From: Thalassospiraceae bacterium
Lineage (GTDB): Bacteria > Pseudomonadota > Alphaproteobacteria > Rhodospirillales > Magnetovibrionaceae
Assembly: GCA_030637205.1 (NCBI GenBank)
Contig: DAOVVL010000061.1
Span: 1-8,715 of the forward strand
Direction: 5' to 3'
Length of the DNA stretch: 8,715 bases
Below are positions 1 through 6,228 of the stretch, piece by piece (position 1 is the stretch's first letter; each line of letters opens with the position of its first letter). Below the pieces are notes generated by a model. That model was given only the letters and a program-made list of their open reading frames with translations. It did no database searches and had not been told where the DNA came from. The position numbers were made by a program, and so were the translations under genes.

Positions 1-294
1 ATCAAGCTTCCCGAGATCGCCGAAAACGGCGCCACCGTGCCTATCACCGTTTCGGTGGCAAGCCCGATGACGGCCGGCGATCACGTGACGCACATTCACA
101 TCGTGGCCGAAGGCAATCCCAGCCCCGAAGTCATTTCCTTCAACCTGACTGCTTCCAATGGTAAAGCCGAAGTGGCAACACGCATGCGTTTGGGCAAAAC
201 CCAGAACGTTGTTGCTGCCGCCGTCATGAGCGACGGTACGGTTCATACCAATTTGAAAAGCGTCAAAGTCACCATCGGCGGTTGCGGCGGTTAA
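1..294 (+). CDS. soxY: SoxY, sulfur-carrier subunit of the Sox system (3' part only)
   Basis: The reading frame is open from base 1 and ends at TAA 292-294, leaving the last 97 residues; the start lies upstream of the window. SoxY is the periplasmic carrier that holds thiosulfate-derived sulfur on a cysteine near its C-terminus while SoxXA, SoxB and SoxCD act on it. The visible protein is a beta-rich, immunoglobulin-like domain and ends in VTIGGCGG, the family's flexible GGCGG arm with the substrate-bearing cysteine (codon 283-285). The arm is intact. soxZ, its obligate partner, begins 46 bases downstream, consistent with co-transcription. Whether the missing N-terminus has the usual Tat signal cannot be seen. 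Confidence 0.95.
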   Translation: MKLPEIAENGATVPITVSVASPMTAGDHVTHIHIVAEGNPSPEVISFNLTASNGKAEVATRMRLGKTQNVVAAAVMSDGTVHTNLKSVKVTIGGCGG

Positions 295-340
295 CCCCCT
301 GCACCGATCTGTGGACATGATTTTTTAGGAGTGAATGAAA

Positions 341-664
341 ATGGCTAAAAAACCTCGCGTGAAAGTGCCGAAGACGGCTGCCAAGGGTGACATGATCAAC
401 ATCAAAACCCTGGTTTCCCACAAGATGGAAACTGGCAACCGCAAAGGCAAAGACGGCAAGAAAGTCCCCCGTATGATCCTGAATAACTTCAAGGTCACGT
501 TTAACGGTGCGGCTGTTTTTGGCGCCGATATGCATCCCGCGGTTTCCGCAAACCCCTATATCGCTTTCTTTATGAAAGCGGAAAAAAGCGGAACCTTCAA
601 CTTCACCTGGACCGACGATAGCGGCAAAACCATGTCAACAAGTGCTGACATGGCAGTGTCTTAA
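341..664 (+). CDS. soxZ: SoxZ, partner of SoxY in the sulfur-carrier complex
   Basis: A 107-residue protein of normal SoxZ length and content. It has a Lys-rich N-terminus, the KGDMINIKTLVSHKMETG segment, and the downstream pattern SANPYIAFF then FTWTDDSGK, all characteristic of the family's beta-sandwich. It has no signal peptide and no cysteine. In characterised systems SoxZ is exported with SoxY, which carries the signal. An in-frame ATG also occurs at 335, but the ribosome site AGGAG (327-331) is only 3 bases from it and 9 bases from the ATG at 341, so 341 is preferred, giving the usual MAKK start. It lies between soxY and soxA, 25 bases before soxA. Confidence 0.93.
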   Translation: MAKKPRVKVPKTAAKGDMINIKTLVSHKMETGNRKGKDGKKVPRMILNNFKVTFNGAAVFGADMHPAVSANPYIAFFMKAEKSGTFNFTWTDDSGKTMSTSADMAVS

Positions 665-689
665 GTCTGGTCTTTAGGGAGGGATTATA

Positions 690-1571
690 ATGATGAAGAA
701 ACAACTTAACGCAGCGATTGTTCTGCTGGGCGCCGGGCTTCTGCTCGCCGCTTGCTCCGACGGTGGTATGACGACGACGTCATCATCAGCTCCCGCTGAT
801 GACACCACAACTGGTGCCAATGGCACGTCGGACAATCCTGATGCATGGTCGGGTTACAAAACGGCAATCGCCACTACCCAAGCCATGAACGATGACGAGT
901 TCGAAAACCCTGGCATGCCTTATGTTGATCAGGCTGCCGGCATCTGGGATGAACCTGCGGGTGCTTCCGGCCTTTCGTGTGCCAGCTGCCACGGTGCAGT
1001 TGATGACGCAGCCGGTGGTGCACTTCGCATCCCGATGAAGGGTGTTGGTGCAACGTTCCCGCGCTTGGATGCGGACAGCGGTAAACCGATTAACGTCGAA
1101 CTGCAAATCAACAAGTGCCGCGTCGGCCAACAGTATGCAAGTCCGTTCAAGTATGAATCGGATGAAATGCTGGGTATGACGGGTTTGGTGCGCAAACAGT
1201 CTAACGGGATGCCGGTGATTTCGACCGCTGGCGATCCGGAAGATGAACTGCACACCGCTTGGCAGGCTGGTAAAGAATTCTATTACCAGCGCCGTGGCAA
1301 ACTCGACATGGCTTGCAAACATTGCCACGAGGATAACGCTGCAAACATCATCCGCGCAGAAACCTTGTCGCAAGGCCAGTCAAACGGGTTCCCGACTTAC
1401 CGCTTCAAGTGGCAGAAGCCGGGCTCGTTGCATCGCCGTTTCCGCGGTTGCAACAAGAACATCCGTTCAACACCTTACGGTTATGGCTCGGACGAGTACC
1501 TGAACCTTGAAACCTATCTCGCATGGCGCGGGCGTGGTCTCCAGGTTGCGGCACCCGCCGTGCGTAAATAA
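690..1571 (+). CDS. soxA: SoxA, two-haem c-type cytochrome of SoxXA, with lipoprotein signal
   Basis: SoxA and SoxX form the cytochrome that oxidatively joins thiosulfate to the SoxY cysteine. This 293-residue protein has two haem-binding CxxCH motifs, C97-A-S-C100-H101 and C209-K-H-C212-H213, so it is the two-haem type. C143 (in NKCRV) and C254 (in FRGCNKNIR) fit the cysteine haem ligands known in SoxA; the latter is the active-site persulfide cysteine of the Rhodovulum structure. The N-terminus has KK, a hydrophobic stretch and LLLAAC with C22, a convincing lipobox, with Ser at +2, followed by a Thr/Ser/Asp-rich linker to about residue 50. Most described SoxA proteins are soluble and periplasmic, so the anchor is unusual. 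AGGGAGGGA (676-684) is a strong ribosome site. soxX is not seen and may lie upstream of soxY. Confidence 0.95.
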   Translation: MMKKQLNAAIVLLGAGLLLAACSDGGMTTTSSSAPADDTTTGANGTSDNPDAWSGYKTAIATTQAMNDDEFENPGMPYVDQAAGIWDEPAGASGLSCASCHGAVDDAAGGALRIPMKGVGATFPRLDADSGKPINVELQINKCRVGQQYASPFKYESDEMLGMTGLVRKQSNGMPVISTAGDPEDELHTAWQAGKEFYYQRRGKLDMACKHCHEDNAANIIRAETLSQGQSNGFPTYRFKWQKPGSLHRRFRGCNKNIRSTPYGYGSDEYLNLETYLAWRGRGLQVAAPAVRK

Positions 1572-1630
1572 GTCACGAACACATCTGGGGCGGCACCTGA
1601 AATTCGGGTTGCCGCCCCTTTTGTGACTTA
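1569..1630. repeat. Nested inverted repeat spanning the soxA stop codon
   Basis: TAAGTCAC (1569-1576, including the soxA stop codon) is repeated exactly in inverse as GTGACTTA (1623-1630). These arms enclose the GC-rich terminator hairpin at 1587-1618. The outer arms could extend the hairpin and protect the mRNA 3' end, or compete with it. The arms are seen directly; the role is inferred. Confidence 0.6.
1587..1622 (+). terminator. Rho-independent terminator after soxA
   Basis: GGGGCGGC (1587-1594) pairs perfectly with GCCGCCCC (1611-1618). Further pairs close the inside of the stem (ACC with GGT, one bulged T), and TTTT follows at 1619-1622. The stem is strong but the T run is short, so partial read-through into soxB is possible. 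It stands 79 bases before the soxB start. Confidence 0.75.
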
Positions 1631-1700
1631 TTAAAGTCAATATTGATTTGTACATTTTTAAACACATACCCCATTTAATAATCATTGCACGGAATAAACG

Positions 1701-3389
1701 ATGCTCACTCGTAGAGACTTTCTTCAGGTTACGGCGGCAACGGCTGCCATCCTCGGACCCGGCGCAGGTATTGCACGCGCCGCCGCCGGACAAACCATCA
1801 CTCAGGAAAAACTGCTTGAGTTTGATTCCGTCGGCCAGGTCACGCTGCTGAACTTCACCGACATTCACGCCCAGTTGATGCCGGTTTATTTCCGCGAGCC
1901 TTCGGTCAATATTGGTGTTGGCGATGTTTTGGGCCTGCCGCCGCACCTGACCGGCAAAGATTTCCTGAAAAACTTTGGCCTGATGGCCGGAACGCCAGAA
2001 GCGTACGCATTTTCCAGTTCTGATTTTTCATCACTGGCTTCGCAGTACGGCCGCATCGGCGGGCTGGCCCACATGGCAACCCTGATTAAAGCCATCCGTT
2101 CTGAGCGCCCTGCCAACACCCTGCTGATCGATTGCGGTGATACATGGCAAGGTTCTTACACATCATTGGCCACACTTGGCGAAGACATGGTTGATGTGAT
2201 GAACGCGCTGGGCGTGGAACTGATGGTTCCGCACTGGGAATTCACTTACGGCGCAGAACGTGTTGAAGAACTGATTTCCAAACTGGACTTCCCGTTTTTG
2301 GCCGGTAACGTCAAAGACAACGAATGGCAGGAACGCGTATTTGAATCCACATCGTTCTTTGAACGCGGCGGTGTCAAAATCGCCGTGGTCGGACAGGCCT
2401 TCCCCTACACACCGGTCGCCAATCCGCGTTACATGATCCCCGACTGGTCGTTCGGCGTGAACGAAGAAATGGTCCGCGAAAACGTTGACGCCGCGCGCGC
2501 CCAGGGCGCCGACCTGGTGGTGCTGGCCAGCCATAACGGTTTTGACGTGGATCGCAAACTGGCCTCGCGCGTCGATGGCATTGATGTCATCCTGACCGGC
2601 CACACTCACGATGCCATTCCCGGCGTCATTACGGTGAACGACACCTTGTTGATCGCCACCGGTTCACACGGCAAGTTCCTTGGCCGTCTTGATCTCAACA
2701 TTGAAAACAAAAAGATCAAGAATTACCGCTACAAGCTGATGCCGGTGTTTACCGATGCCATCCGCCCCGATCCTGAAATTCAAGCCGTGGTCGAAAAAAT
2801 CCGCAAGCCCCATCAGGGTGTTATTTCCGAAGTGCTTGGCAAGTCGGAAAGCCTGTTGTATCGCCGCGGTAATTTCAACGGCACGTTTGATGATTTGATC
2901 TGTGACGCGATCATCGAAGAACGCGACACCCAGATTGCGCTTTCGCCGGGTTTCCGCTGGGGTTCCTCCATCCTTCCCGGTCAGGACATTACCGGCGACG
3001 ATGTTTATAACCAAACCGCAATCACCTATCCCAACGTTTACCGCAGCGAAATGACCGGCGAAACGTTGAAGCTGATCCTGGAAGATGTGGCCGACAACCT
3101 GTTTAACACCGATCCTTATTATCAACAGGGTGGCGACATGGTGCGTGTTGGCGGTATGGGCTATCGCATCGATATCCATCAATCCATCGGCAACCGAATT
3201 ACCGATATGACCCTGCTTTCAAGTGGCGATCCCATAGATGCGGCCAAATCCTACACGGTTGGCGGCTGGGCATCGGTTAACGAAGGCACCGAAGGCCCGC
3301 CGATTTATGATCTGGTTTCTGATTATATCCGCAAGAAAAAGGTCGTGAACGTACAGCCCAATACCAACATCAAGGTTATTGGCGCTTAG
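1701..3389 (+). CDS. soxB: SoxB, sulfate thiohydrolase (di-manganese)
   Basis: SoxB hydrolyses SoxY-bound cysteine S-thiosulfonate, releasing sulfate in the periplasm. The 562-residue length is normal. The N-terminus TRRDFLQV followed by an Ala-rich hydrophobic stretch is a Tat signal, in keeping with folding and metal loading before export. Metallophosphoesterase-fold motifs occur in order: FTDIHAQ (D54, H56), CGDTWQGS (D147), MVPHWEFTYG (H178), LAGNVKD (N203), ASHNGFD (H278) and LTGHTHD (H301, H303). The rest is the 5'-nucleotidase-type C-terminal domain. From memory the residue before HWE is usually Gly in SoxB and is Pro here (P177); this was not checked against an alignment. The ribosome site is weak (CGGAAT near 1690). 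A terminator separates it from soxA, and the ccdA-like gene follows after 30 bases. Confidence 0.96.
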   Translation: MLTRRDFLQVTAATAAILGPGAGIARAAAGQTITQEKLLEFDSVGQVTLLNFTDIHAQLMPVYFREPSVNIGVGDVLGLPPHLTGKDFLKNFGLMAGTPEAYAFSSSDFSSLASQYGRIGGLAHMATLIKAIRSERPANTLLIDCGDTWQGSYTSLATLGEDMVDVMNALGVELMVPHWEFTYGAERVEELISKLDFPFLAGNVKDNEWQERVFESTSFFERGGVKIAVVGQAFPYTPVANPRYMIPDWSFGVNEEMVRENVDAARAQGADLVVLASHNGFDVDRKLASRVDGIDVILTGHTHDAIPGVITVNDTLLIATGSHGKFLGRLDLNIENKKIKNYRYKLMPVFTDAIRPDPEIQAVVEKIRKPHQGVISEVLGKSESLLYRRGNFNGTFDDLICDAIIEERDTQIALSPGFRWGSSILPGQDITGDDVYNQTAITYPNVYRSEMTGETLKLILEDVADNLFNTDPYYQQGGDMVRVGGMGYRIDIHQSIGNRITDMTLLSSGDPIDAAKSYTVGGWASVNEGTEGPPIYDLVSDYIRKKKVVNVQPNTNIKVIGA

Positions 3390-3419
3390 ACGCTTGCGCC
3401 CAGCACAGGAAACCTAAAT

Positions 3420-4163
3420 ATGGACCCGTTTGCTATCAGTTACCTCGGTTCGTTCGGTGCGGGGGTTCTCAGCTTTGCATCACCTTGTGTTTTGCCGCTG
3501 ATCCCGGCGTACCTGTGTTTTCTGGGCGGCGCATCGCTTGATGAACTTACCGCCGAAGGCGGTGTTGATCGCGAAGTACAAAAACGCGTCTTTGTTTCCT
3601 CATTTGCGTTCGTGCTGGGTTTTGCTTCCGTTTTCATCGCACTGGGGGCAACGGCAACTTCCGTCAGTTTGTTGATCGCTGAAAACATAAATATTTTGTC
3701 ACAAATCGCCGGTGTGGTGATTGTGATCTTTGGCCTGCACTACGCGGGCTTGTTCCGCATCGGCTTCCTGAATTTTGAAGGTCGTTTTCATTTGCAAAAC
3801 AAACCTTCAGGACTGATCGGAAGTTACATCATCGGCCTTGCTTTCGCATTTGGCTGGACCCCGTGCGTAGGCCCGATTCTGGCCACCATTTTGATGGTCG
3901 CCAGTTCCAGTTCTGATATCTGGTATGGCGTTTCGCTGTTGGCGGTATATGCTGCCGGCATCGGCATTCCGTTCCTGATTGCGGCCTTTGCGGTGAAACC
4001 GTTCATGACGTTTCTGGCGCGCTTTCGCAAACATATGCACACCGTTGAGATCACCATCGGCGGCCTTTTGGTGCTGACCGGCATTGCCATCTTCACCGGA
4101 TCGCTGGCTGATGCATCGCAGTGGCTGCTGGAAACCTTCCCTGCCTTTACCAGCGTCGGCTAG
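3420..4163 (+). CDS. ccdA: CcdA/SoxV-like thiol-disulfide transporter of the inner membrane
   Basis: CcdA-type proteins carry electrons from cytoplasmic thioredoxin across the inner membrane to periplasmic thiol proteins. In Paracoccus the sox-linked member, SoxV, reduces SoxW and supports Sox activity. The 247-residue protein has about six hydrophobic segments. The two signature cysteines lie in matching motifs, SPCVLPLIP (C23) and GWTPCVGPI (C149), the redox pair of the DsbD/CcdA family. C33 is an extra cysteine in the first segment. AGGAAA (3407-3412) sits 7 bases before the ATG, and the gene starts 30 bases after soxB, so it is probably co-transcribed. Its likely partner, the SoxW-like thioredoxin, is on the opposite strand, ending tail to tail 311 bases away. 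Whether it serves Sox or cytochrome c maturation cannot be settled here. Confidence 0.88.
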   Translation: MDPFAISYLGSFGAGVLSFASPCVLPLIPAYLCFLGGASLDELTAEGGVDREVQKRVFVSSFAFVLGFASVFIALGATATSVSLLIAENINILSQIAGVVIVIFGLHYAGLFRIGFLNFEGRFHLQNKPSGLIGSYIIGLAFAFGWTPCVGPILATILMVASSSSDIWYGVSLLAVYAAGIGIPFLIAAFAVKPFMTFLARFRKHMHTVEITIGGLLVLTGIAIFTGSLADASQWLLETFPAFTSVG

Positions 4164-4364
4164 AGCAAAGCCCCCAACTTTTGTATGGAATTAGCCTTAA
4201 AATCAAACTTTTTTGGCCGATCTTATACTTATGAACGCATGGTAATTGGGCCAAGGCGCACTATATTTAGATCAAGCGAACGGTTCGGGTCATGTGTGCT
4301 TGCCCCCCAAACACCGGTGACCTCGTTCGCAATCGCGATTTAATTCGCGCTAATAAGAAGATCG

Positions 4365-4405
4365 AATTCCTGACAATATCCCTCAATCCCCCCCCGTCAG
4401 GAATT
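4365..4405. repeat. 10-bp inverted repeat with a C8-containing loop
   Basis: AATTCCTGAC (4365-4374) is exactly inverted as GTCAGGAATT (4396-4405). The 21-base loop ends in a run of eight C. No T run follows on the plus strand, so it is a weak candidate for an intrinsic terminator of the plus-strand operon, though it could stabilise a 3' end. The symmetry is seen; the function is unknown. Confidence 0.5.
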
Positions 4406-4410
4406 TGACG

Positions 4411-4442
4411 AAAAATAAGGCGGAGCCTGCAAAGGCTCCGCC
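4411..4442 (-). terminator. Rho-independent terminator of the dsrE-soxW operon
   Basis: GGCGGAGCC (4419-4427) and GGCTCCGCC (4434-4442) form a perfect 9-bp stem with a 6-base loop. Read on the minus strand the stem is followed by TTATTTTT, a good U-tract, and the hairpin begins 32 bases after the soxW-like stop codon. Orientation and place fit termination of the minus-strand operon. Confidence 0.85.
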
Positions 4443-4474
4443 AATTTCGTTTCGGGGTAAGGTCCGGCTTGCTT

Positions 4475-5152
4475 TTAAAGGTCTTGGGGCAGCTCAGGCG
4501 GCAGTTCATCAGCGTACAGATCGTACTTAATTCCCTTCTCATCCAGGGCATCGCCAATGCCGCCCAGCCAACGCTGGAAATTAGGTTCGGTTTCATAGCC
4601 GTTGGTGCGCGCGTACTTAAACAGGAAGTAAAAATGAAACGGTTTGAAATAACCGGGAATACGCAGCACTTCGGCTTTGTTGCCGGAGCGCCCGGCAACC
4701 TTGTCGGTCGTTTCGGGGAAAAACTGGATGGTCGGTGTGAACAGCACGCCCCACTTGTTGGCCAGATCCTTTTCCTTTAATACCTCGCCGTCAAAATCGG
4801 TGACTTCGCGGTCGCCCCACAAATTCAGCTGGATCACCACAAAGTTATCCTGAATTGAATTTACAATGCGCGGGATACGCAAATTCACTTCGTGCATGCG
4901 TTTGCAGTACGGACAGCCCTTCTGTTCCCAGAAAATAACCAGCCGCTTGCCGGCGGCGCGGGCTTCGTCGAGGTCTTCTTTCAGGTCAAGAAAACTGTTT
5001 AAAAACCACGATTGCTGGTGCAAACCGTCTTCGCCGGTTGGGGGAACCGCCAACAGGTGGCTGTCCGCCTTGGCGGAATTCAGGCTCATAGCGCCAAAGG
5101 CCGAAAGCATTACAAACGCCACCAAAAAGCGGGCCATGCGTGTGAAAGTCAT
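4475..5152 (-). CDS. soxW: SoxW-like periplasmic thioredoxin-fold protein
   Basis: This is a 225-residue exported thiol-disulfide protein. Residues 1 to about 30 form a signal peptide (MTFTRMAR, a hydrophobic core, then AKADS). The thioredoxin-like domain begins near residue 55. VIFWEQKGCPYCKRMHEV carries the redox pair C80-P-Y-C83, and LFTPTIQFF supplies the cis-proline P140. This matches the sox-linked thioredoxins (SoxW, thioredoxin_2 type) that receive electrons from CcdA/SoxV and keep SoxY or other Sox thiols reduced. The C-terminal part (about 180-225) is an acidic, mostly helical extension. GGAGA in the 22-base gap behind the dsrE-like gene gives a good ribosome site 8 bases before the ATG, so the two genes form an operon. 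SoxS or a related thioredoxin are alternative names; the redox role is firmer than the symbol. Confidence 0.8.
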   Translation of the reverse strand: MTFTRMARFLVAFVMLSAFGAMSLNSAKADSHLLAVPPTGEDGLHQQSWFLNSFLDLKEDLDEARAAGKRLVIFWEQKGCPYCKRMHEVNLRIPRIVNSIQDNFVVIQLNLWGDREVTDFDGEVLKEKDLANKWGVLFTPTIQFFPETTDKVAGRSGNKAEVLRIPGYFKPFHFYFLFKYARTNGYETEPNFQRWLGGIGDALDEKGIKYDLYADELPPELPQDL

Positions 5153-5174
5153 CTTGATGTTCTCCGATTAAATA

Positions 5175-5675
5175 TTACGGCCAGATAATCGACCAGCCGG
5201 CCAGTTCGCGTTCAACAATTTCCGGCAGGCCTGCCTTCACCAGTTCGACGCCGTCGATCAGGTTGTCAGGGTTAATGCCGAGGTTCGATAACGTATTGCC
5301 GCAGGCGATGAACTGGATATCATATTGCATCTGGCTCTCGATGCGCGCTTTGACAACCGAATCCTGCAAAAGCATCCGTACTCCCTGCCCCCAGCCCAAC
5401 ACCGCGATTTCCAGATTATCCTGTCCGTAATATTTCTGAATGTTGATGACATTATAAAGCAGCGAGTTGACCGCGTTTTCATCCTTGAAATTCAACGAAA
5501 TCAGAATTCTGCGCGGATTGTCCATGCTTGGCACAGGATCGGACAGGGTTTGCGCCTGGGCAAACGGCGCCCATGTCAGCAATAACAAAGCCACCAAAGC
5601 CACCATGGACATGGGGAAAATTTTGAGCCTGCGACCAGACATTTGAGGTCTTTTCAGTGGGGTCAGTGGGGGCAT
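5175..5675 (-). CDS. Exported DsrE-family protein, possible sulfur carrier
   Basis: This 166-residue protein is of the DsrE/DsrF-like group. A hydrophobic segment (about 22-36) and AQAQ near 39-42 form a signal peptide, so the protein is probably periplasmic. The mature part has the family pattern: RILISLNFKDE early, a central IAVLGWGQGV strand, and FIACGNTLSNLGI with a single cysteine, C125, then a GVELVKAGLPEIV helix and GWSIIWP at the end. In cytoplasmic DsrEFH the conserved cysteine carries persulfide sulfur; a like role for C125 is inference. A second start at 5642 (MSGRRLKIF) gives a more typical signal peptide. Neither start has a strong ribosome site, so the N-terminus is uncertain by 11 residues. 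It is the first gene of a two-gene operon with the SoxW-like thioredoxin, downstream of a perfect TATAAT and a regulator site. Confidence 0.8.
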   Translation of the reverse strand: MPPLTPLKRPQMSGRRLKIFPMSMVALVALLLLTWAPFAQAQTLSDPVPSMDNPRRILISLNFKDENAVNSLLYNVINIQKYYGQDNLEIAVLGWGQGVRMLLQDSVVKARIESQMQYDIQFIACGNTLSNLGINPDNLIDGVELVKAGLPEIVERELAGWSIIWP

Positions 5676-5705
5676 TGCGATCTCGGTTTTTCTTCGGCGA
5701 CGGTC

Positions 5706-5711
5706 ATTATA
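5706..5711 (-). promoter_or_regulatory. -10 element of the dsrE-soxW operon
   Basis: On the minus strand this is TATAAT, a perfect -10 hexamer, placing a start of transcription near 5699 and a leader of about 24 bases to the ATG at 5675. No good -35 lies at 17 or 18 bases. An inverted-repeat operator directly abuts it on the upstream side. Confidence 0.55.
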
Positions 5712-5726
5712 TTAGATCATCTTAAT
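5711..5726. promoter_or_regulatory. Putative ArsR-regulator operator upstream of dsrE-soxW
   Basis: ATTAGATCATCTTAAT has the same form as the two exact sites at 5840-5855 and 6219-6234 (ATTAG, six bases, CTAAT), with one mismatch in the right arm (TTAAT). It occupies the spacer between the expected -35 and -10 of the minus-strand promoter. Binding by the neighbouring ArsR protein is inferred. Confidence 0.6.
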
Positions 5727-5823
5727 GCTTTTGACACGGGCTCAATTGTGTTTTTTTCGTGTTTTTACAATGTTTTAGCGGGAAATCGCCATCTCCCTGC
5801 CGTGTCCCGGCCCTGATAAATGC

Positions 5824-5851
5824 TTGACCTCTTCTGAATATTAGTTATATC
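5824..5851 (+). promoter_or_regulatory. Likely arsR promoter
   Basis: TTGACC (5824-5829) is a good -35 and TATATC (5846-5851), 16 bases on, a fair -10. The -10 lies inside the inverted repeat at 5839-5856, so a bound repressor would block polymerase. The leader to the ATG at 5890 would be about 30 bases. Confidence 0.5.
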
Positions 5852-5856
5852 TAATA
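5839..5856. promoter_or_regulatory. Putative ArsR-regulator operator upstream of its own gene
   Basis: TATTAG, six bases (TTATAT), CTAATA: an 18-bp site with perfect 6-bp arms, covering the likely -10 of the arsR promoter. AT-rich palindromes of this type are the known targets of BigR-like ArsR repressors. Self-repression is inferred from position. Confidence 0.7.
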
Positions 5857-5889
5857 CTTGATTTCAGTCCTGTATTCCCAGAGGCGCTC

Positions 5890-6195
5890 ATGGAAGTTAG
5901 CCAGCTAGAAGAAAATGCCAACTCAGCCAGTGTGCTGCTCAAAGCGATGAGCAACGAAACCCGGCTGATGATTCTATGCCAGCTCTTGAACGGTGAAAAA
6001 ACCGCAGGGGAATTAGATAGCGTAACCCAGCTTAGCCAGTCGGCCTTATCACAGCATCTGGCCGTATTGCGCGACCGTGGCCTGGTGCAGACGCGGCGCC
6101 AGTCGCAACACATCTATTATTCGCTTTCGGGCAACAAACCCCGCGCAATCATTGAAGTTCTCTATAGCATCTACAACCCGGAAGAAGAGGGTTGA
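5890..6195 (+). CDS. ArsR-family repressor, BigR/SqrR-like, with one sensor cysteine
   Basis: A 101-residue winged-helix regulator. Helix alpha-2 holds SNETRLMILCQLLNGEKT. The recognition helix region is TQLSQSALSQHLAVLRDRGL (about 46-65), and the wing RRQSQHIYYSLS (69-80) completes the ArsR fold. No metal-binding CxC motif is present, so it is not an arsenic or cadmium sensor. C30 aligns by position with the first reactive cysteine of BigR/SqrR (C42/C41), which sense persulfides. The second cysteine of those proteins, 66 residues on, is N96 here (LYSIYN). AGAGG (5880-5884) gives the ribosome site 5 bases before the ATG. It is divergent from dsrE-soxW and upstream of the sulfite exporter, with matching operators before all three. 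Role inferred: repressor relieved by reactive sulfur. SoxR of other sox clusters is a related name. Confidence 0.88.
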   Translation: MEVSQLEENANSASVLLKAMSNETRLMILCQLLNGEKTAGELDSVTQLSQSALSQHLAVLRDRGLVQTRRQSQHIYYSLSGNKPRAIIEVLYSIYNPEEEG

Positions 6196-6197
6196 GC

Positions 6198-6228
6198 TTG
6201 ACTTTCGGGCGTATATTTATTAGATATT
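6198..6228 (+). promoter_or_regulatory. Possible promoter of the sulfite-exporter operon
   Basis: TTGACT (6198-6203) is a good -35 just after the arsR stop codon. The -10 is less clear: TAGATA at 17 bases or GATATT at 19. Either falls inside the operator at 6219-6234. The leader to the exporter start at 6391 would be about 155 bases long and includes the small hairpin GGCCG-TT-CGGCC (6245-6256). Confidence 0.4.

Larger units (their letters stand above)
4164..4474. other. Convergent intergenic region without a gene
   Basis: This 311-base stretch lies between the ends of the ccdA-like gene (plus) and the soxW-like gene (minus). I see no convincing coding sequence. It holds the minus-strand terminator at 4411-4442, a 10-bp perfect inverted repeat at 4365-4405, and a weaker pair GCGAACG (about 4276) and CGTTCGC (4324-4330). 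The first 100 bases are AT-rich and show no clear U-tailed hairpin for the plus-strand operon. Confidence 0.6.

Noticed and set aside
335..340. Upstream ATG for SoxZ
   Set aside because: The AGGAG ribosome site is only 3 bases away; the ATG at 341 has better spacing and gives the usual MAKK start.
786..1373. Long open frame on the minus strand across soxA
   Set aside because: It is antisense to an unambiguous cytochrome gene and its translation shows no recognisable domain.
1643..1679. soxB promoter with TTGATT or TTGTAC as -35
   Set aside because: No -10 hexamer lies at an acceptable distance; TTTAAT is 20 bases from TTGTAC.
1..4163. Absence of soxX and soxCD as a sign of an incomplete pathway
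   Set aside because: The window opens inside soxY, so these genes may simply lie upstream; nothing can be concluded.
4340..4356. Possible fourth operator (TTAAT...CTAAT) in the convergent region
   Set aside because: The spacer is five bases, not six, one arm mismatches, and there is no promoter next to it.
4267..4698. Minus-strand open frame overlapping the end of the soxW-like gene
   Set aside because: It is a different frame of the thioredoxin gene running through the terminator, with composition unlike a real protein.
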